Shown: piece by piece, positions 33,313 to 42,756 of the stretch
Layout of the letters: the number at the start of each line of letters is the position of its first letter
How positions within the stretch are numbered: position 1 is the first letter of the stretch
Source: Paenibacillus durus ATCC 35681
GTDB lineage: Bacteria; Bacillota; Bacilli; Paenibacillales; Paenibacillaceae
DNA: 64,000 nucleotides
Direction: 5' to 3'
NCBI RefSeq assembly: GCF_000993825.1
Contig: NZ_CP011114.1
Location: forward strand, 5,270,001-5,334,000
The notes under the pieces: generated by a model
Told to the model about the DNA's origin: nothing
The model's database searches: none
Seen by the model: only the letters and a program-made list of their open reading frames with translations
Program-made: the position numbers and the translations under genes

Positions 33313-34164
33313 TTAATTTGCAGAACCGTAATCAGCGTCAATGATCGAATCCATAGAATGTCCGCTTTCCGTCAACGTTTCAACTACCGGCCCCAAATAC
33401 AGATCGGTCTGCCAATACCCGGATTCCGGCAGGTCAACGTGTACGGTATGCGTTCCCGGTCCATAGGTTTTAGTCACATTATCGTACACGTGCTGATTCT
33501 TGTAAGGCTTGCCGTCTTCCTGAGGAATGACGCCTTCCGGATAGACATAGCTGGAGAAGCTAATCCGGACTTGCCCGATGCCTTCAGGGACCGTAAACGT
33601 AGCCGTTCCTCCTTGAACATCGGAGTTGAAATACTGGTCGAACGGACGCTCGGGCTGGTTTGATCCGTCAGCTTCATGGGTTTCCTCTACGGTAATGGAA
33701 TCGCTCCATAATACACCCGTTCCCGGATGGCCCGGACGCTGATAGGCTTTGAACATATAGTTTCCTTGTTCCAGCACAGCCGGCTTGAAGGTCAGCTCCT
33801 GCGATTCGCCGGGAGCGAGTGTCCCGATTACGCCTGAGGCAACAACTTCGCCGTTCTTGGGATTGCCGGTGTCGCTGCGGAATACCTCATAGACCGTTTC
33901 GCCCTTCATCCCGGAGCCGCCATTTATAACGGTTGCCGAAATTCCGGCGTAGGTTGTTTCTACCACGGTAAAGCGCAAGGAGCTTTTGTCCCATGCCGCT
34001 TTAGCCGGCTGGACCTTGCTGCTTATCTGGCTTTTCGTTTGTCCGTTGTTGACTTTTTCAGCAGATGCGGTATGTACAGGTTGGACAAGCGGGAGGGCCA
34101 ATAACGATAGGGAAAGGACTGCGGCGGAGACTGTTTTTGTATACTTCACATTAGATATGCTCAT
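33313..34164 (-). CDS. Secreted TapA-like protein with an extra C-terminal domain
   Basis: 283 residues with a signal peptide (1-35); TAGGAG precedes the ATG. Residues about 57-158 resemble the folded domain of TapA/YqxM, the assembly factor of TasA amyloid fibres in Bacillus biofilms: AAWDKSSLRFTVVETTYAG, TVYEVFRSDTGNPKNGEVVA and NYMFKAYQRPGHPGTG are the shared landmarks. A second beta-rich domain (about 170-283) with SSYVYPEGVIPQEDGKPY and a YWQTDLYLGP motif is not part of TapA. No TasA or SipW gene is nearby. Its operon position before an amylase suggests a surface or polysaccharide-binding role. The TapA relation is from remembered motifs, not a search. Confidence 0.65.
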   Translation of the reverse strand: MSISNVKYTKTVSAAVLSLSLLALPLVQPVHTASAEKVNNGQTKSQISSKVQPAKAAWDKSSLRFTVVETTYAGISATVINGGSGMKGETVYEVFRSDTGNPKNGEVVASGVIGTLAPGESQELTFKPAVLEQGNYMFKAYQRPGHPGTGVLWSDSITVEETHEADGSNQPERPFDQYFNSDVQGGTATFTVPEGIGQVRISFSSYVYPEGVIPQEDGKPYKNQHVYDNVTKTYGPGTHTVHVDLPESGYWQTDLYLGPVVETLTESGHSMDSIIDADYGSAN

Positions 34165-34206
34165 TTCTTCGGCTCCTAACTAAGATGGATGCGTCATCGC
34201 CTTAAG

Positions 34207-34243
34207 GAAAAGAAAACGGGTAAATCCGAAGATGCTTACCCGT
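34207..34243 (-). terminator. Terminator after the first GH31 gene
   Basis: On the minus strand ACGGGTAA/TTACCCGT around a loop containing CTTCGG, followed by TTTCTTTT. It separates the GH31 gene from the TapA-like/GH13 operon. Confidence 0.75.
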
Positions 34244-34277
34244 CTTCCTGTTCTTCCGGCAATAACCGTGAATCGTA

Positions 34278-36827
34278 TTATTGAATTTTTACACTGCGGT
34301 CTTCATCGGCTGGGATCTTGACATACAGAACATGTTCAGCCGAATCGAAATAGTAACCACTTTCCTGCTGGTTCAATTGCTCCAAGCTGTTCACTTGGTC
34401 ATATTTGTGTTTAGCCGCCTGAATTTTCTTCGGCTGCTCGGCATCATGCAGCTTCAGCGTGTAGGACTTAATGGCGGAATCGTAGTTTTGCGCTTTTTTG
34501 CCCTGCTCGAACTCGATGTGGTTACCTTTCTTCTCCACCTTGAATTCGGTGATATTGAATTCGCCATTCTTGTAATCCATAGACTCGGCATCGTCTTCGT
34601 AGAAGCTGTAGCTGGCTTTATCGTTCAGATACGTGTCGAGGATCAGATTTTCTAGCTTCTTCTCGTCAGTGGATTGCTCTACTTCCTGGCGAGGGATGAT
34701 CGAATTAGTTTTCACGAAAATAGGCAGTGTTCCAAGATCGGCGTTAACTGTGATCGACTGGTTGCCTTCATACTTTTTGCCTGTCCAATAATCGACCCAT
34801 GTCTCGCCGGCCGGCAGATACACTTCGCGGCTCGTTTGGCCTTCTTTGACAACAGGAGCAAGCATCATCGAATCACCGAACATAAACTGGTCTTCGATGT
34901 TATACGTCTTCGCGTCGTCCTGGAACTGGTAAACGAGCGGTTGTTGAACCGGCTGGCCGTTCTCGGCCGATTCCTTGAACTGGTTGTACAAGTAAGGCAG
35001 CAGCTCGTAACGCATCGAGATGTATTTCCGGCTGATATCTTCAACCTCTTTACCGAAATTCCAAGGCTCTTGCCCGCCTGCCAGTCCGGATTTCGCGCTG
35101 TTGTCATAGTGGTCGCGGGCAAACGGCAGGAAGGCGCCGACCTCGATCCATCTTGCGAACAGCTCAGGCGTCGGAACATTGCCCGGCGATTTCGCAAAGC
35201 CGCCGATATCATTGCCGACAAATGGAACACCGGACAACCCGACGTTGGCGTTCATCGGAATCGACATTTGCAGATGCTCCCAGTTACTTACGTTGTCACC
35301 GGTCCAGAGCGCCGCGTAGCGCTGCGTTCCTGCGTACATGTCGCGGGTTAATACAAATGGACGGGTGTTCGGTTTATTTTTGAGGAAGCCGTTATATGTC
35401 GCTTCGGTTTCAAGATGTCCATACAGATTGTGGACTTCCGTATGCGGCTTCTTCTCCCCGTTGTCGCCATCAAATACGACATCCAGCGGCATTGTATGGA
35501 AAGGACCGTCAAATACGGCAGGCTCGTTCATGTCATTCCAGATGCCGTCCACGCCTTCATTCAAGAGAGTTCCGAGATTGCCGGCCCACCAATTGCGGAC
35601 ATCCGACTTCAGGAAGTTCGGGAAGGCGGATCTGCCTGGCCACACATCGCCGAAGAAGGTGGAGCCGTCCGGATTTTTCGCCCAATAATCCTTGGCCGTT
35701 CCTTCTTGGAACATACGGTAGTTCTCGTCCTGCTTGACAGCCGGATCATTGATCGTAATGGCGTGGAAGCCTTCATCCTTCAGCGTCTTCAGCGCTTGTT
35801 TGTACTGGTCGTTCCAGGTAAACACGCGGTATCCGTCCATGTAGTCGATGTCAAAATGCATCGTATCGAGCGGAATTTTCTTCTCGCGGTAGGTTTTGGC
35901 CACATTCACGAGTTCTTCCGGTGTGTATCCCCATTTACTTTGATGGAAGCCCAGGGACCACATCGGAGGCGTCTCGGATTTGCCTGTCAGCTCGGTATAC
36001 CGGTCGATAACGTCGCCGATTTCCGGGCCGTTGATGAAGTAGTAAGTAAGCGTGCCGCCATTGGCGTAGAAGTAGTAGTAATCATCCTTTTCACTGGCCA
36101 TTTCATAATAAGAACGGAACGTATTGTCGAAGAAAATCCCGTATGCTTTCTTATCCTTTAGACCGATGAAGAATGGAATGGACGTATACAGATATTTGGT
36201 ATTTTTGTTATAGGAATAAGCGTCCGTGTTCCACATGCCAAGGCTTTTGCCGCGCTTATTCAGTCCGCCGGATTGCTCGCCGAAACCGTAGAAGTTTTCA
36301 CCGGAATCCGTCTTTTTAAATGCATAAGGCTTGCCGTTTTCATAGCCGACACCTTGCGCCGCGTCTTCGTTGATGACATTCCCCTGCTTGTCCAAAAATT
36401 TAACGCCGAACGGTTGTTTGTTAATTTTTACAGTAAGCTCGCTTGTAGAAAGGATATATTCTTTATCCGTTTCCTTGGAGCTGAATTTTGGCGTCTTCCA
36501 ATCTTTCTTGGCGATTCCCGGCGAGATGAACTCGTCTTCACCGTTTTTAACGACCGAGATTTTGGCCATGTCTTCCGAGAAGAGGCGGATAAAGCCCTGG
36601 TAGTCGCCCAGGTTCAATTTCACTCCATTGTCCAATGCTTCTAGCGATTGTACGGATAACGGCTGAAGATTCTGTTTGTTTAATGGGGTATCCGCCTCAG
36701 GCTGGGTTTCCGCAAACGCCACGGTTGCCGGAAGCAAGCTCGCAGCCGTTCCTGACAGCAAGCTTACGCACATGATCGCCTTTGCCAGTTTCCTAGAAAG
36801 GCTCAAAGACTTTCCCTTTTTACGCAT
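34278..36827 (-). CDS. Secreted GH31 alpha-glucosidase-type enzyme, paralogue 1
   Basis: 849 residues with a signal peptide (about 1-39). The order is an N-terminal beta domain, a (beta/alpha)8 barrel and C-terminal beta domains (DUF5110). The nucleophile is D432 in GIWNDMNEPAVF, the acid/base is D572 in FARDHYDN, and the minus-one subsite loop is DIDYMDGYRVFTW, all canonical. It likely releases glucose from, or transfers it between, alpha-glucans. It is clearly homologous throughout to the two GH31 genes at 55.9-61.1 kb. A cre-like box lies about 160 bp upstream. Strict hydrolase versus transglucosidase cannot be decided here. Confidence 0.92.
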   Translation of the reverse strand: MRKKGKSLSLSRKLAKAIMCVSLLSGTAASLLPATVAFAETQPEADTPLNKQNLQPLSVQSLEALDNGVKLNLGDYQGFIRLFSEDMAKISVVKNGEDEFISPGIAKKDWKTPKFSSKETDKEYILSTSELTVKINKQPFGVKFLDKQGNVINEDAAQGVGYENGKPYAFKKTDSGENFYGFGEQSGGLNKRGKSLGMWNTDAYSYNKNTKYLYTSIPFFIGLKDKKAYGIFFDNTFRSYYEMASEKDDYYYFYANGGTLTYYFINGPEIGDVIDRYTELTGKSETPPMWSLGFHQSKWGYTPEELVNVAKTYREKKIPLDTMHFDIDYMDGYRVFTWNDQYKQALKTLKDEGFHAITINDPAVKQDENYRMFQEGTAKDYWAKNPDGSTFFGDVWPGRSAFPNFLKSDVRNWWAGNLGTLLNEGVDGIWNDMNEPAVFDGPFHTMPLDVVFDGDNGEKKPHTEVHNLYGHLETEATYNGFLKNKPNTRPFVLTRDMYAGTQRYAALWTGDNVSNWEHLQMSIPMNANVGLSGVPFVGNDIGGFAKSPGNVPTPELFARWIEVGAFLPFARDHYDNSAKSGLAGGQEPWNFGKEVEDISRKYISMRYELLPYLYNQFKESAENGQPVQQPLVYQFQDDAKTYNIEDQFMFGDSMMLAPVVKEGQTSREVYLPAGETWVDYWTGKKYEGNQSITVNADLGTLPIFVKTNSIIPRQEVEQSTDEKKLENLILDTYLNDKASYSFYEDDAESMDYKNGEFNITEFKVEKKGNHIEFEQGKKAQNYDSAIKSYTLKLHDAEQPKKIQAAKHKYDQVNSLEQLNQQESGYYFDSAEHVLYVKIPADEDRSVKIQ

Positions 36828-36984
36828 ACATTACTCTCTCCTTCTCCGATTCAGTTTGTAAAATCGAACCGTCCGCCGGCGCTTGTCCGGCTTCCTGCCC
36901 TCTACCAAATTAGCAAGCACCTGGGGGCTGCAACAATGGGGATAACCTCCTACGGGATGGATAGACAGGCTTTATAAGCAGGTG

Positions 36985-36998
36985 GGAAAACGTTTACA
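36985..36998. promoter_or_regulatory. Candidate cre site (CcpA), GH31 side
   Basis: GGAAAACGTTTACA matches the cre consensus TGWNANCGNTNWCA except for its first base. It lies about 160 bp upstream of the minus-strand GH31 start, consistent with catabolite repression. Confidence 0.6.
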
Positions 36999-37332
36999 AT
37001 AAGAGGGTAAATCATTGCCAAACCAGCGCCACGCTTAGGATTCAATCTTTTAAACTCAACCTTTTTTTGCATCCGGAACTCTAATAATTAATTGCCAATT
37101 AATTGGATATATGAGGGAAATGATAGTTCCCGGGGTCTATTAAACCGTTTTTTTCCTAAATAGAGAGCGCTGTAGTCAACCTTTTATTTTGCTGTGTATC
37201 AAAAAATAGAACACTTTTTCCGGCAAATTTATGCTTCAGGAAGAAGAATCAGTAATTTTAAACCAAATAATGTAATTTGAAGGCGGGTGCAATATCTTTC
37301 TCTCTTCCGCAAAAATAAGACACTCTGCCATA

Positions 37333-37346
37333 TGATAGCGGTTACA
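37333..37346. promoter_or_regulatory. cre site (CcpA), dextranase side
   Basis: TGATAGCGGTTACA matches the cre consensus TGWNANCGNTNWCA at every defined position, 120 bp upstream of the dextranase ATG. CcpA with HPr-Ser-P would repress the gene when preferred sugars are present. Confidence 0.8.
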
Positions 37347-37466
37347 AGGGTCTCTGGACCATAGAAATTATGCGATACGAGACTCCAAAATAGGTACGTG
37401 TCCCAATTGATCACACGGGGTTTTTCACAGATAATGAACTGAAACCAGGGATAGGAGTGAGACAAC

Positions 37467-39269
37467 ATGAGACACGTCAGAATGATACGGATAGCCGCTG
37501 CTGCTCTGCTCTGGGTGACTGTCTGGCTGATATCGGCTTGCGAGAATGCTTCTGAGATCGTTTCTGACCCGCAAAAGGTTGACCGAATAGAGCGTGGCGT
37601 CCTGCTTGAGAAGCTGGTTACCGATAAAGCGGCTTACCGGCCGGGAGAGAATGTCCGATTTGATTTAAAGCTGAGGCGTCCGGCGTCCGGTGGAACGATA
37701 CATATCCGCTATTTGCATATGGACCGGATCGTAGAGGAAGAAACCTTAAAGGCGCAAGGGGAGGAGATAACCTGGAACTGGACCCCCCCGAAGGAAGACG
37801 GCAGGGGTTACTTTGCCGAAGTGTTCTATATAAAGAACAAAAAGCCGGTTGATCAAATGAATATTGCCGTCGACGTTTCCTCTGACTGGGGGAAATTTCC
37901 CCGTTACGGCTACTTGGCGGATTTCCCGCAAATGAGCAATGAAGAGAGGTCCCGGGTGATCGAGCGCTTAAACCGGTTTCACATCAACGGCATCCAATTC
38001 TACGATTGGCAGTACAAGCATCAGGAGCCGATCCGTTTCGAGAACGGCCGCCCTGCGGCGGATTGGACCGACATTGCGGGCCGTCCGGTATCTTTTGACA
38101 CCGTGAAAAGCTATATCGACCTTGCCCACAGCCGGGGCATGAAGGCCATGAATTACAACTTGCTCTTCGGAGCCTATGAGGGCGCGGAAAATGACGGTGT
38201 GAAGAAAGAGTGGGGAATGTTCAAGGACCCCGCCCACGGCGAGCAGGATAAACATCCTCTTCCGGATAATTGGGCGAGCGATATTTATATGTATGATCCC
38301 GCCAATCCGGAATGGCAGAATTATCTAGCCGGGAAGGAAATCGAGACGTTTAAGACGCTTCCTTTTGACGGCTGGCATGTGGACCAATTGGGCGATAGAG
38401 GCCCGCTGTGGACTTATGAAGGCAACCCGGTTGACCTGGCCTGGACCTATCAGGCTTTCCTCAAGGCGGCCAAGGAGAAACTGAATGTCGATTATGTCAT
38501 GAACGCGGTCGGCCAGTTCGGCCAGGAGCATATTGCCCGTGAGGCTCCCGTCAAATTTCTGTATACCGAGGTATGGGGCAAGCATCCGGGCTACCAGAAT
38601 TTAAAGGAAGTGATTGACCAGAATTCCGCATACAGCGGAAACCGGCTGAACACGGTACTAGCGGCATATATGGATTATCACTATTCCGATTCTCCCGGTG
38701 AGTTCAACACGCCGGGGGTCCTGCTGACGGATGCGGTGATCTTTGCCTCGGGCGGTTCCCATCTGGAGCTGGGAGAAAACATGCTGTCTAAAGAGTACTT
38801 TCCCCATAAAAATCTCAGCGTCTCCCCGGCGCTCGAAGCGCAGCTGATTAACTACTACGACTTTCTGACCGCCTATCAGAATCTGCTGCGGGACGGGACG
38901 GTGGAATCCGGATTAAAGGCCGAAGGGACGGGGGAGCTAGCGATTTCGGACCAGGCTTCGCAGGGGAAAGTGTGGTCTTTTTCCAAGCGGAAGGATGGTA
39001 AAGATATTTTCCATTTCATTAATTTCACGGATGCTTCCACAATGAACTGGAATGACGATCAAGGAAGCCAAAGGGAACCCGTGGAGAGACAGGATGTTTC
39101 CATATCAGTGAGAACCGATCGGCCGGTGGCCAAAGTATGGTTCGCTTCTCCCGATGTCAGGGGCGGCTCGCCCCAAGCTTTGGAGTTCACGCAGCAGGAT
39201 GGCAGGCTTGAATGGAAGCTGCCCAAGCTGAAATATTGGGACATGGTGGTTGTCGAATATGAGGAGTAA
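37467..39269 (+). CDS. GH66 endo-dextranase lipoprotein
   Basis: 600 residues. AGGAGTGAG precedes the ATG. A lipobox LISAC places the lipid anchor at C25, so the enzyme is held on the outer face of the membrane. After an Ig-like N-terminal domain (about 45-130) comes the GH66 barrel, with nucleophile D306 in GWHVDQLGD and acid/base E368 in KFLYTEVWG, then a C-terminal beta domain. GH66 enzymes cut dextran to isomaltooligosaccharides or cyclise it. The CBM35-type insertion of cycloisomaltooligosaccharide glucanotransferases appears absent at this length, favouring dextranase. A sensor kinase gene follows after 86 bp. Confidence 0.88.
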   Translation: MRHVRMIRIAAAALLWVTVWLISACENASEIVSDPQKVDRIERGVLLEKLVTDKAAYRPGENVRFDLKLRRPASGGTIHIRYLHMDRIVEEETLKAQGEEITWNWTPPKEDGRGYFAEVFYIKNKKPVDQMNIAVDVSSDWGKFPRYGYLADFPQMSNEERSRVIERLNRFHINGIQFYDWQYKHQEPIRFENGRPAADWTDIAGRPVSFDTVKSYIDLAHSRGMKAMNYNLLFGAYEGAENDGVKKEWGMFKDPAHGEQDKHPLPDNWASDIYMYDPANPEWQNYLAGKEIETFKTLPFDGWHVDQLGDRGPLWTYEGNPVDLAWTYQAFLKAAKEKLNVDYVMNAVGQFGQEHIAREAPVKFLYTEVWGKHPGYQNLKEVIDQNSAYSGNRLNTVLAAYMDYHYSDSPGEFNTPGVLLTDAVIFASGGSHLELGENMLSKEYFPHKNLSVSPALEAQLINYYDFLTAYQNLLRDGTVESGLKAEGTGELAISDQASQGKVWSFSKRKDGKDIFHFINFTDASTMNWNDDQGSQREPVERQDVSISVRTDRPVAKVWFASPDVRGGSPQALEFTQQDGRLEWKLPKLKYWDMVVVEYEE

Positions 39270-39355
39270 AGGACTGTTTTCCTATAAGTACCATTGGTAT
39301 CCAGCTTTGTATCCTGTACACTTTTATTAACGAACATAACACTAGGAGAGGCCGT

Positions 39356-41152
39356 ATGCTGCATAAATTGCGAATATCCAATCGTTTTACCGCTAAGATT
39401 ATACTGGTCCTCCTGCTGGTTATTATCATTCCAACTCTCTTTACCAGCTTGTCCTTCTATTGGCTGTCCGACTCCATTCTGAAAAAGAACGCGCGGGAGT
39501 CAACGATTCAAATCGCGAAACAAACGGCAGAGTCGCTCTCATTCATTCTCGATGTGGGCGTTGACACCTCTGATTTTATTGCCAGCGATATGAACATTCA
39601 GCGGGCGGCCATGGAACTGGGCAACAGTCCATCCTACGAAGAGAGCTGGAATTTTCAATATATAAATACACTGCTCAACAATTATGTCTATTCCAATTCC
39701 TTTGTCAAAATCGTCTATCTGCTGAAAGAGGAGGGGAGAGGATGGGGCAGCGGCACCTTTTCCGATCAGAAGCTGAAGGAGATCCAGCTGTCCGACCAGA
39801 ATTGGGTCAAAGAAGCCAAACGTAAAGACGGCGAGCTGGTTTGGCAGGGCCTTCAGTATGATCATTTAAGCGGAGGCGGCGTCAATACCGATTTGGTTCT
39901 GCCGGTAGCAAGGGTCCTCAAGGATTTTAATACGATGCGGAATATCGGACTGGTGCAGATTAATTTGGACGGGCAGTCGGTTGTGGGGACGATCCGGCAG
40001 CTGCAGCTCGGGAAGACGGGCAAGTTCTTCGTGGTCGATTCCGGGGGGAGGATCATGATCGACTCCAATCCCGATATGATCAACAAGAAAGTGGAGAACC
40101 CCGATTTGTATGAGCGGATTGTCGGTGATAACGCCGTGGAGTTCGAGTTTCACATGGGTGGTGTCCCTTATTATGGGGTTAAGCAGCTGCTCAGCAACGG
40201 CTGGATGATTGTCGGCACCGTTCCGGTTGCGGAAATCAGCGGGCCGCTGGAGCGTCTTCAGACCTGGATTTTGCTCTCTTCGGCTGCTTTCTCCCTGGTC
40301 GCTATCGGAATCGGACTTTTTATTGCTAGGTGGGTGACCCAGCCTGTAAAGCAGCTCACCCAGAGCATGCTTTCCGTTCAGAACGGAGACCTGAGGGTCA
40401 GGGCGGACGTTCGGACATCCGATGAAATCGGCTTTTTGAGCAAGCAGTTTAACAAGATGATTCACAAAATTGAACAGTTAATGCGTCAGGTGGAGGATGA
40501 ACAGAGTGAAAAGTATCATGCTGAGCTCCGCGCGGTCATGCACCGGATTCACCCCCACTTTCTGTATAACACGCTCAGCACGCTCAGGTGGCTTATTGAT
40601 TCCAAGCAGAATGACCGCGCATCCGAGGTATTGTCCGCGCTGAACCATCTGCTTGAGGCGAATATGGGCAAAAGCGGCAGCAGGATTACCGTCGAAGAGG
40701 AACTGGATATTATCCGAAAGTATTTGATTATCTTGGAGCTTCGGTACGAAAAAATCTTTCAGCTGGACCTGGATGTCGAACCGGGCACGGAGAAGGTGAT
40801 CATTCCCCGGATGCTGCTGCAGCCGTTAGTGGAAAACGCTATCTTTCATGGGATCGTGCCGAAAAATACAGACGGGCGGATATCGATCCGGATTCGGAAG
40901 TATGACAAATACCTGGAGTTTCTGGTGGAAGATGACGGTTTAGGCATTGGGGAGGATAAGCTGAAGGTGCTGAACAACCTGGAGACGGCAGTAGAAAATG
41001 GAGAGATCGGAATCGGCCTGCGTCATATTTACGATACATTGCGGCTCTATTATGCTCAAAATTGGAATTGTTCGATTACAAGCACGCCCGGACAGGGAAC
41101 GACGGTGCGCATTTTATTAAAAGTACTATCCGAGATATCCTCAAAGAACTGA
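39356..41152 (+). CDS. YesM-type sensor histidine kinase (cassette 1)
   Basis: 598 residues, with ACTAGGAGAGG upstream. Two membrane helices (about 20-42 and 300-323) flank an extracellular double-Cache-type domain. HAMP follows, then the His-kinase motif HRIHPHFLYNTLSTLRWL with phospho-accepting H401, and the ATPase N-box QPLVENAIFHGI and G1 box DDGLGIG. This family pairs with AraC-type YesN regulators, the next gene after 19 bp. In this cassette the third gene is a solute-binding lipoprotein, which may present the sugar to the kinase. Its position after the dextranase suggests sensing of dextran fragments. Confidence 0.92.
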   Translation: MLHKLRISNRFTAKIILVLLLVIIIPTLFTSLSFYWLSDSILKKNARESTIQIAKQTAESLSFILDVGVDTSDFIASDMNIQRAAMELGNSPSYEESWNFQYINTLLNNYVYSNSFVKIVYLLKEEGRGWGSGTFSDQKLKEIQLSDQNWVKEAKRKDGELVWQGLQYDHLSGGGVNTDLVLPVARVLKDFNTMRNIGLVQINLDGQSVVGTIRQLQLGKTGKFFVVDSGGRIMIDSNPDMINKKVENPDLYERIVGDNAVEFEFHMGGVPYYGVKQLLSNGWMIVGTVPVAEISGPLERLQTWILLSSAAFSLVAIGIGLFIARWVTQPVKQLTQSMLSVQNGDLRVRADVRTSDEIGFLSKQFNKMIHKIEQLMRQVEDEQSEKYHAELRAVMHRIHPHFLYNTLSTLRWLIDSKQNDRASEVLSALNHLLEANMGKSGSRITVEEELDIIRKYLIILELRYEKIFQLDLDVEPGTEKVIIPRMLLQPLVENAIFHGIVPKNTDGRISIRIRKYDKYLEFLVEDDGLGIGEDKLKVLNNLETAVENGEIGIGLRHIYDTLRLYYAQNWNCSITSTPGQGTTVRILLKVLSEISSKN

Positions 41153-41171
41153 CAGATCGGAGGAAACATCC

Positions 41172-42734
41172 ATGTACAGAGTACTTATCGTAGATGACGA
41201 GCCTATCATCCGTAACGGGATCAGCGCATTTATCGACTGGGAAAAGGAAGGGGCTTCGGTTGAAGAATACGCGAATGGCGCAGAGGTATTGGCCCAATTA
41301 GAAAGCCGGGCCTACGATATTCTGATCACGGATATCAAAATGCCTTTAATGGACGGCATTGAACTGATGAAGCGAGCCTTGGTGCTGTGCCCTTGGTTGA
41401 AGGTGATCCTCATTAGTAATTACAGTGATTTTAATTACGTAAAGGAAGGCTTAAAGCTTGGCGCCGTCGATTATTTGCTCAAGCTAACGCTCAAGCAGGA
41501 AGATCTGCTTGCCGTCTTGCGCCGCAGTATTTCCATGCTTGAGGAGGAACGAAGAAAGGTCTTTGAACTCAAATCTTATCAGCAAGGCGCCTTGTACCTG
41601 GAGCGAAAGCGGGCAGAGCAGGAAATCAAAAGACTGATCGTACAAGAGCAGGCTCTATCCGCTTCAACCGTCTGGATTCCTTCATGGCTGGAGCATTCCT
41701 ATGCCTGCGTGTATCTTATGCTCGATGGGGCTGAGGAATGGAAAGAAAATCACGGATACTTGTATGTTCAACTGCTGCTGGAGGAGCTGCAGGAAGCGTT
41801 CTATGAGCGTTCGGAGGAAGGAAGCGCGCTGCTCGCCGCTGAAAGCGGCCTGTTCCTGATCTTTCCCGGCCCGGAGGAGGAGGCCCGGCAGTGGCTTCTG
41901 CAGTGGAAGGAGCGGCTGCAAACGGAGTGGGGAATTTCAACGTCGGCTGGCTTCGCTGTAAAGCGGGGGGCAAGCCGGATATTGGCTGGATATTTCGCCA
42001 GCCGTTCGGCCTGTCAGAGACGGTTCTTCGAAGGGGTGGGCGGATTATATGCGGCAAGAGATACGGAAACCAGCTCCAGAGTTAAAGATACCGGGCTTGA
42101 CTATGACTGGCAACCCTTCTTCGAGATGATGCGGAGCGGCGAACCGGTGTCATTCGCGGTTGATCTTGCGGTGGAACGCTGGAAGAGCATGGGGTTGAGT
42201 CCGGAAACGGTGCAGCAGGAGGCGATCTCTCTCCTTACCGAAGCCTGCCGGCTCCAAGCCGACAACGGCGCCTTGCTTCCCGAACGGTATGAGCAGCTTC
42301 GCAAGACAGAGACCTTGGAGCAGCTGGCGGCATTCATGGTTAATGAGCTGGAGGAAATCGGCAAAGCGTTTATTCCCAAATTGCTTGATAACGGGTACGG
42401 CGGACAGCTGGTCACAAAGGCACTGGAGTATATAGCCTCCCATTATACCGAGAACTTGACGCTGCAAAGCGTAGCGGATACCGTTCATCTCAGTAAAAGT
42501 TATTTTAGTCTGTTATTCAAAAAGCAGACCGACCGAACCTTTATCGATTATTTGATCGAGCTGCGGATTCGGGAAGCGAAGCGGCTGCTGACGCAGAATG
42601 ACAGCCGGATTTTCGATATAGCCAAAGCCGCCGGGTTTAAAGACGTTAAATATTTCAGCAAGGTATTTAAAAAAAGTACGGGATTTACTCCCATGGAATA
42701 CAGGGAAAGCACAAAGGTGTCAACTATTGTATAA
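41172..42734 (+). CDS. YesN-type AraC-family response regulator (cassette 1)
   Basis: 520 residues. The N-terminal receiver has D10/D11 and phospho-acceptor D54 in ILITDIKMPLMDG. A long middle region (about 130-410) of unknown fold links to two C-terminal AraC helix-turn-helices: LTLQSVADTVHLSKSYFSLL and RIFDIAKAAGFKDVKYFSKV. It is the partner of the preceding YesM kinase and probably activates nearby glycoside hydrolase genes. The following lipoprotein gene begins 22 bp downstream. Confidence 0.93.
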   Translation: MYRVLIVDDEPIIRNGISAFIDWEKEGASVEEYANGAEVLAQLESRAYDILITDIKMPLMDGIELMKRALVLCPWLKVILISNYSDFNYVKEGLKLGAVDYLLKLTLKQEDLLAVLRRSISMLEEERRKVFELKSYQQGALYLERKRAEQEIKRLIVQEQALSASTVWIPSWLEHSYACVYLMLDGAEEWKENHGYLYVQLLLEELQEAFYERSEEGSALLAAESGLFLIFPGPEEEARQWLLQWKERLQTEWGISTSAGFAVKRGASRILAGYFASRSACQRRFFEGVGGLYAARDTETSSRVKDTGLDYDWQPFFEMMRSGEPVSFAVDLAVERWKSMGLSPETVQQEAISLLTEACRLQADNGALLPERYEQLRKTETLEQLAAFMVNELEEIGKAFIPKLLDNGYGGQLVTKALEYIASHYTENLTLQSVADTVHLSKSYFSLLFKKQTDRTFIDYLIELRIREAKRLLTQNDSRIFDIAKAAGFKDVKYFSKVFKKSTGFTPMEYRESTKVSTIV

Positions 42735-42756
42735 CGAATAAAGGAGGAAGCTTCGA

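Larger units (their letters stand above)
36828..37466. other. Divergent regulatory region, GH31 / GH66
   Basis: 639 bp without a gene. It holds two cre-type boxes (36985-36998 and 37333-37346), an inverted repeat AATTAATT-GCC-AATTAATT (37086-37104), and long AT-rich tracts. A small minus-strand open frame (37229-37468) has no ribosome binding site or recognisable product. Confidence 0.7.

Noticed and set aside
37229..37468. 79-codon minus-strand frame upstream of the dextranase
   Set aside because: It covers a perfect cre box and promoter-like AT-rich DNA, and has no plausible start signal.
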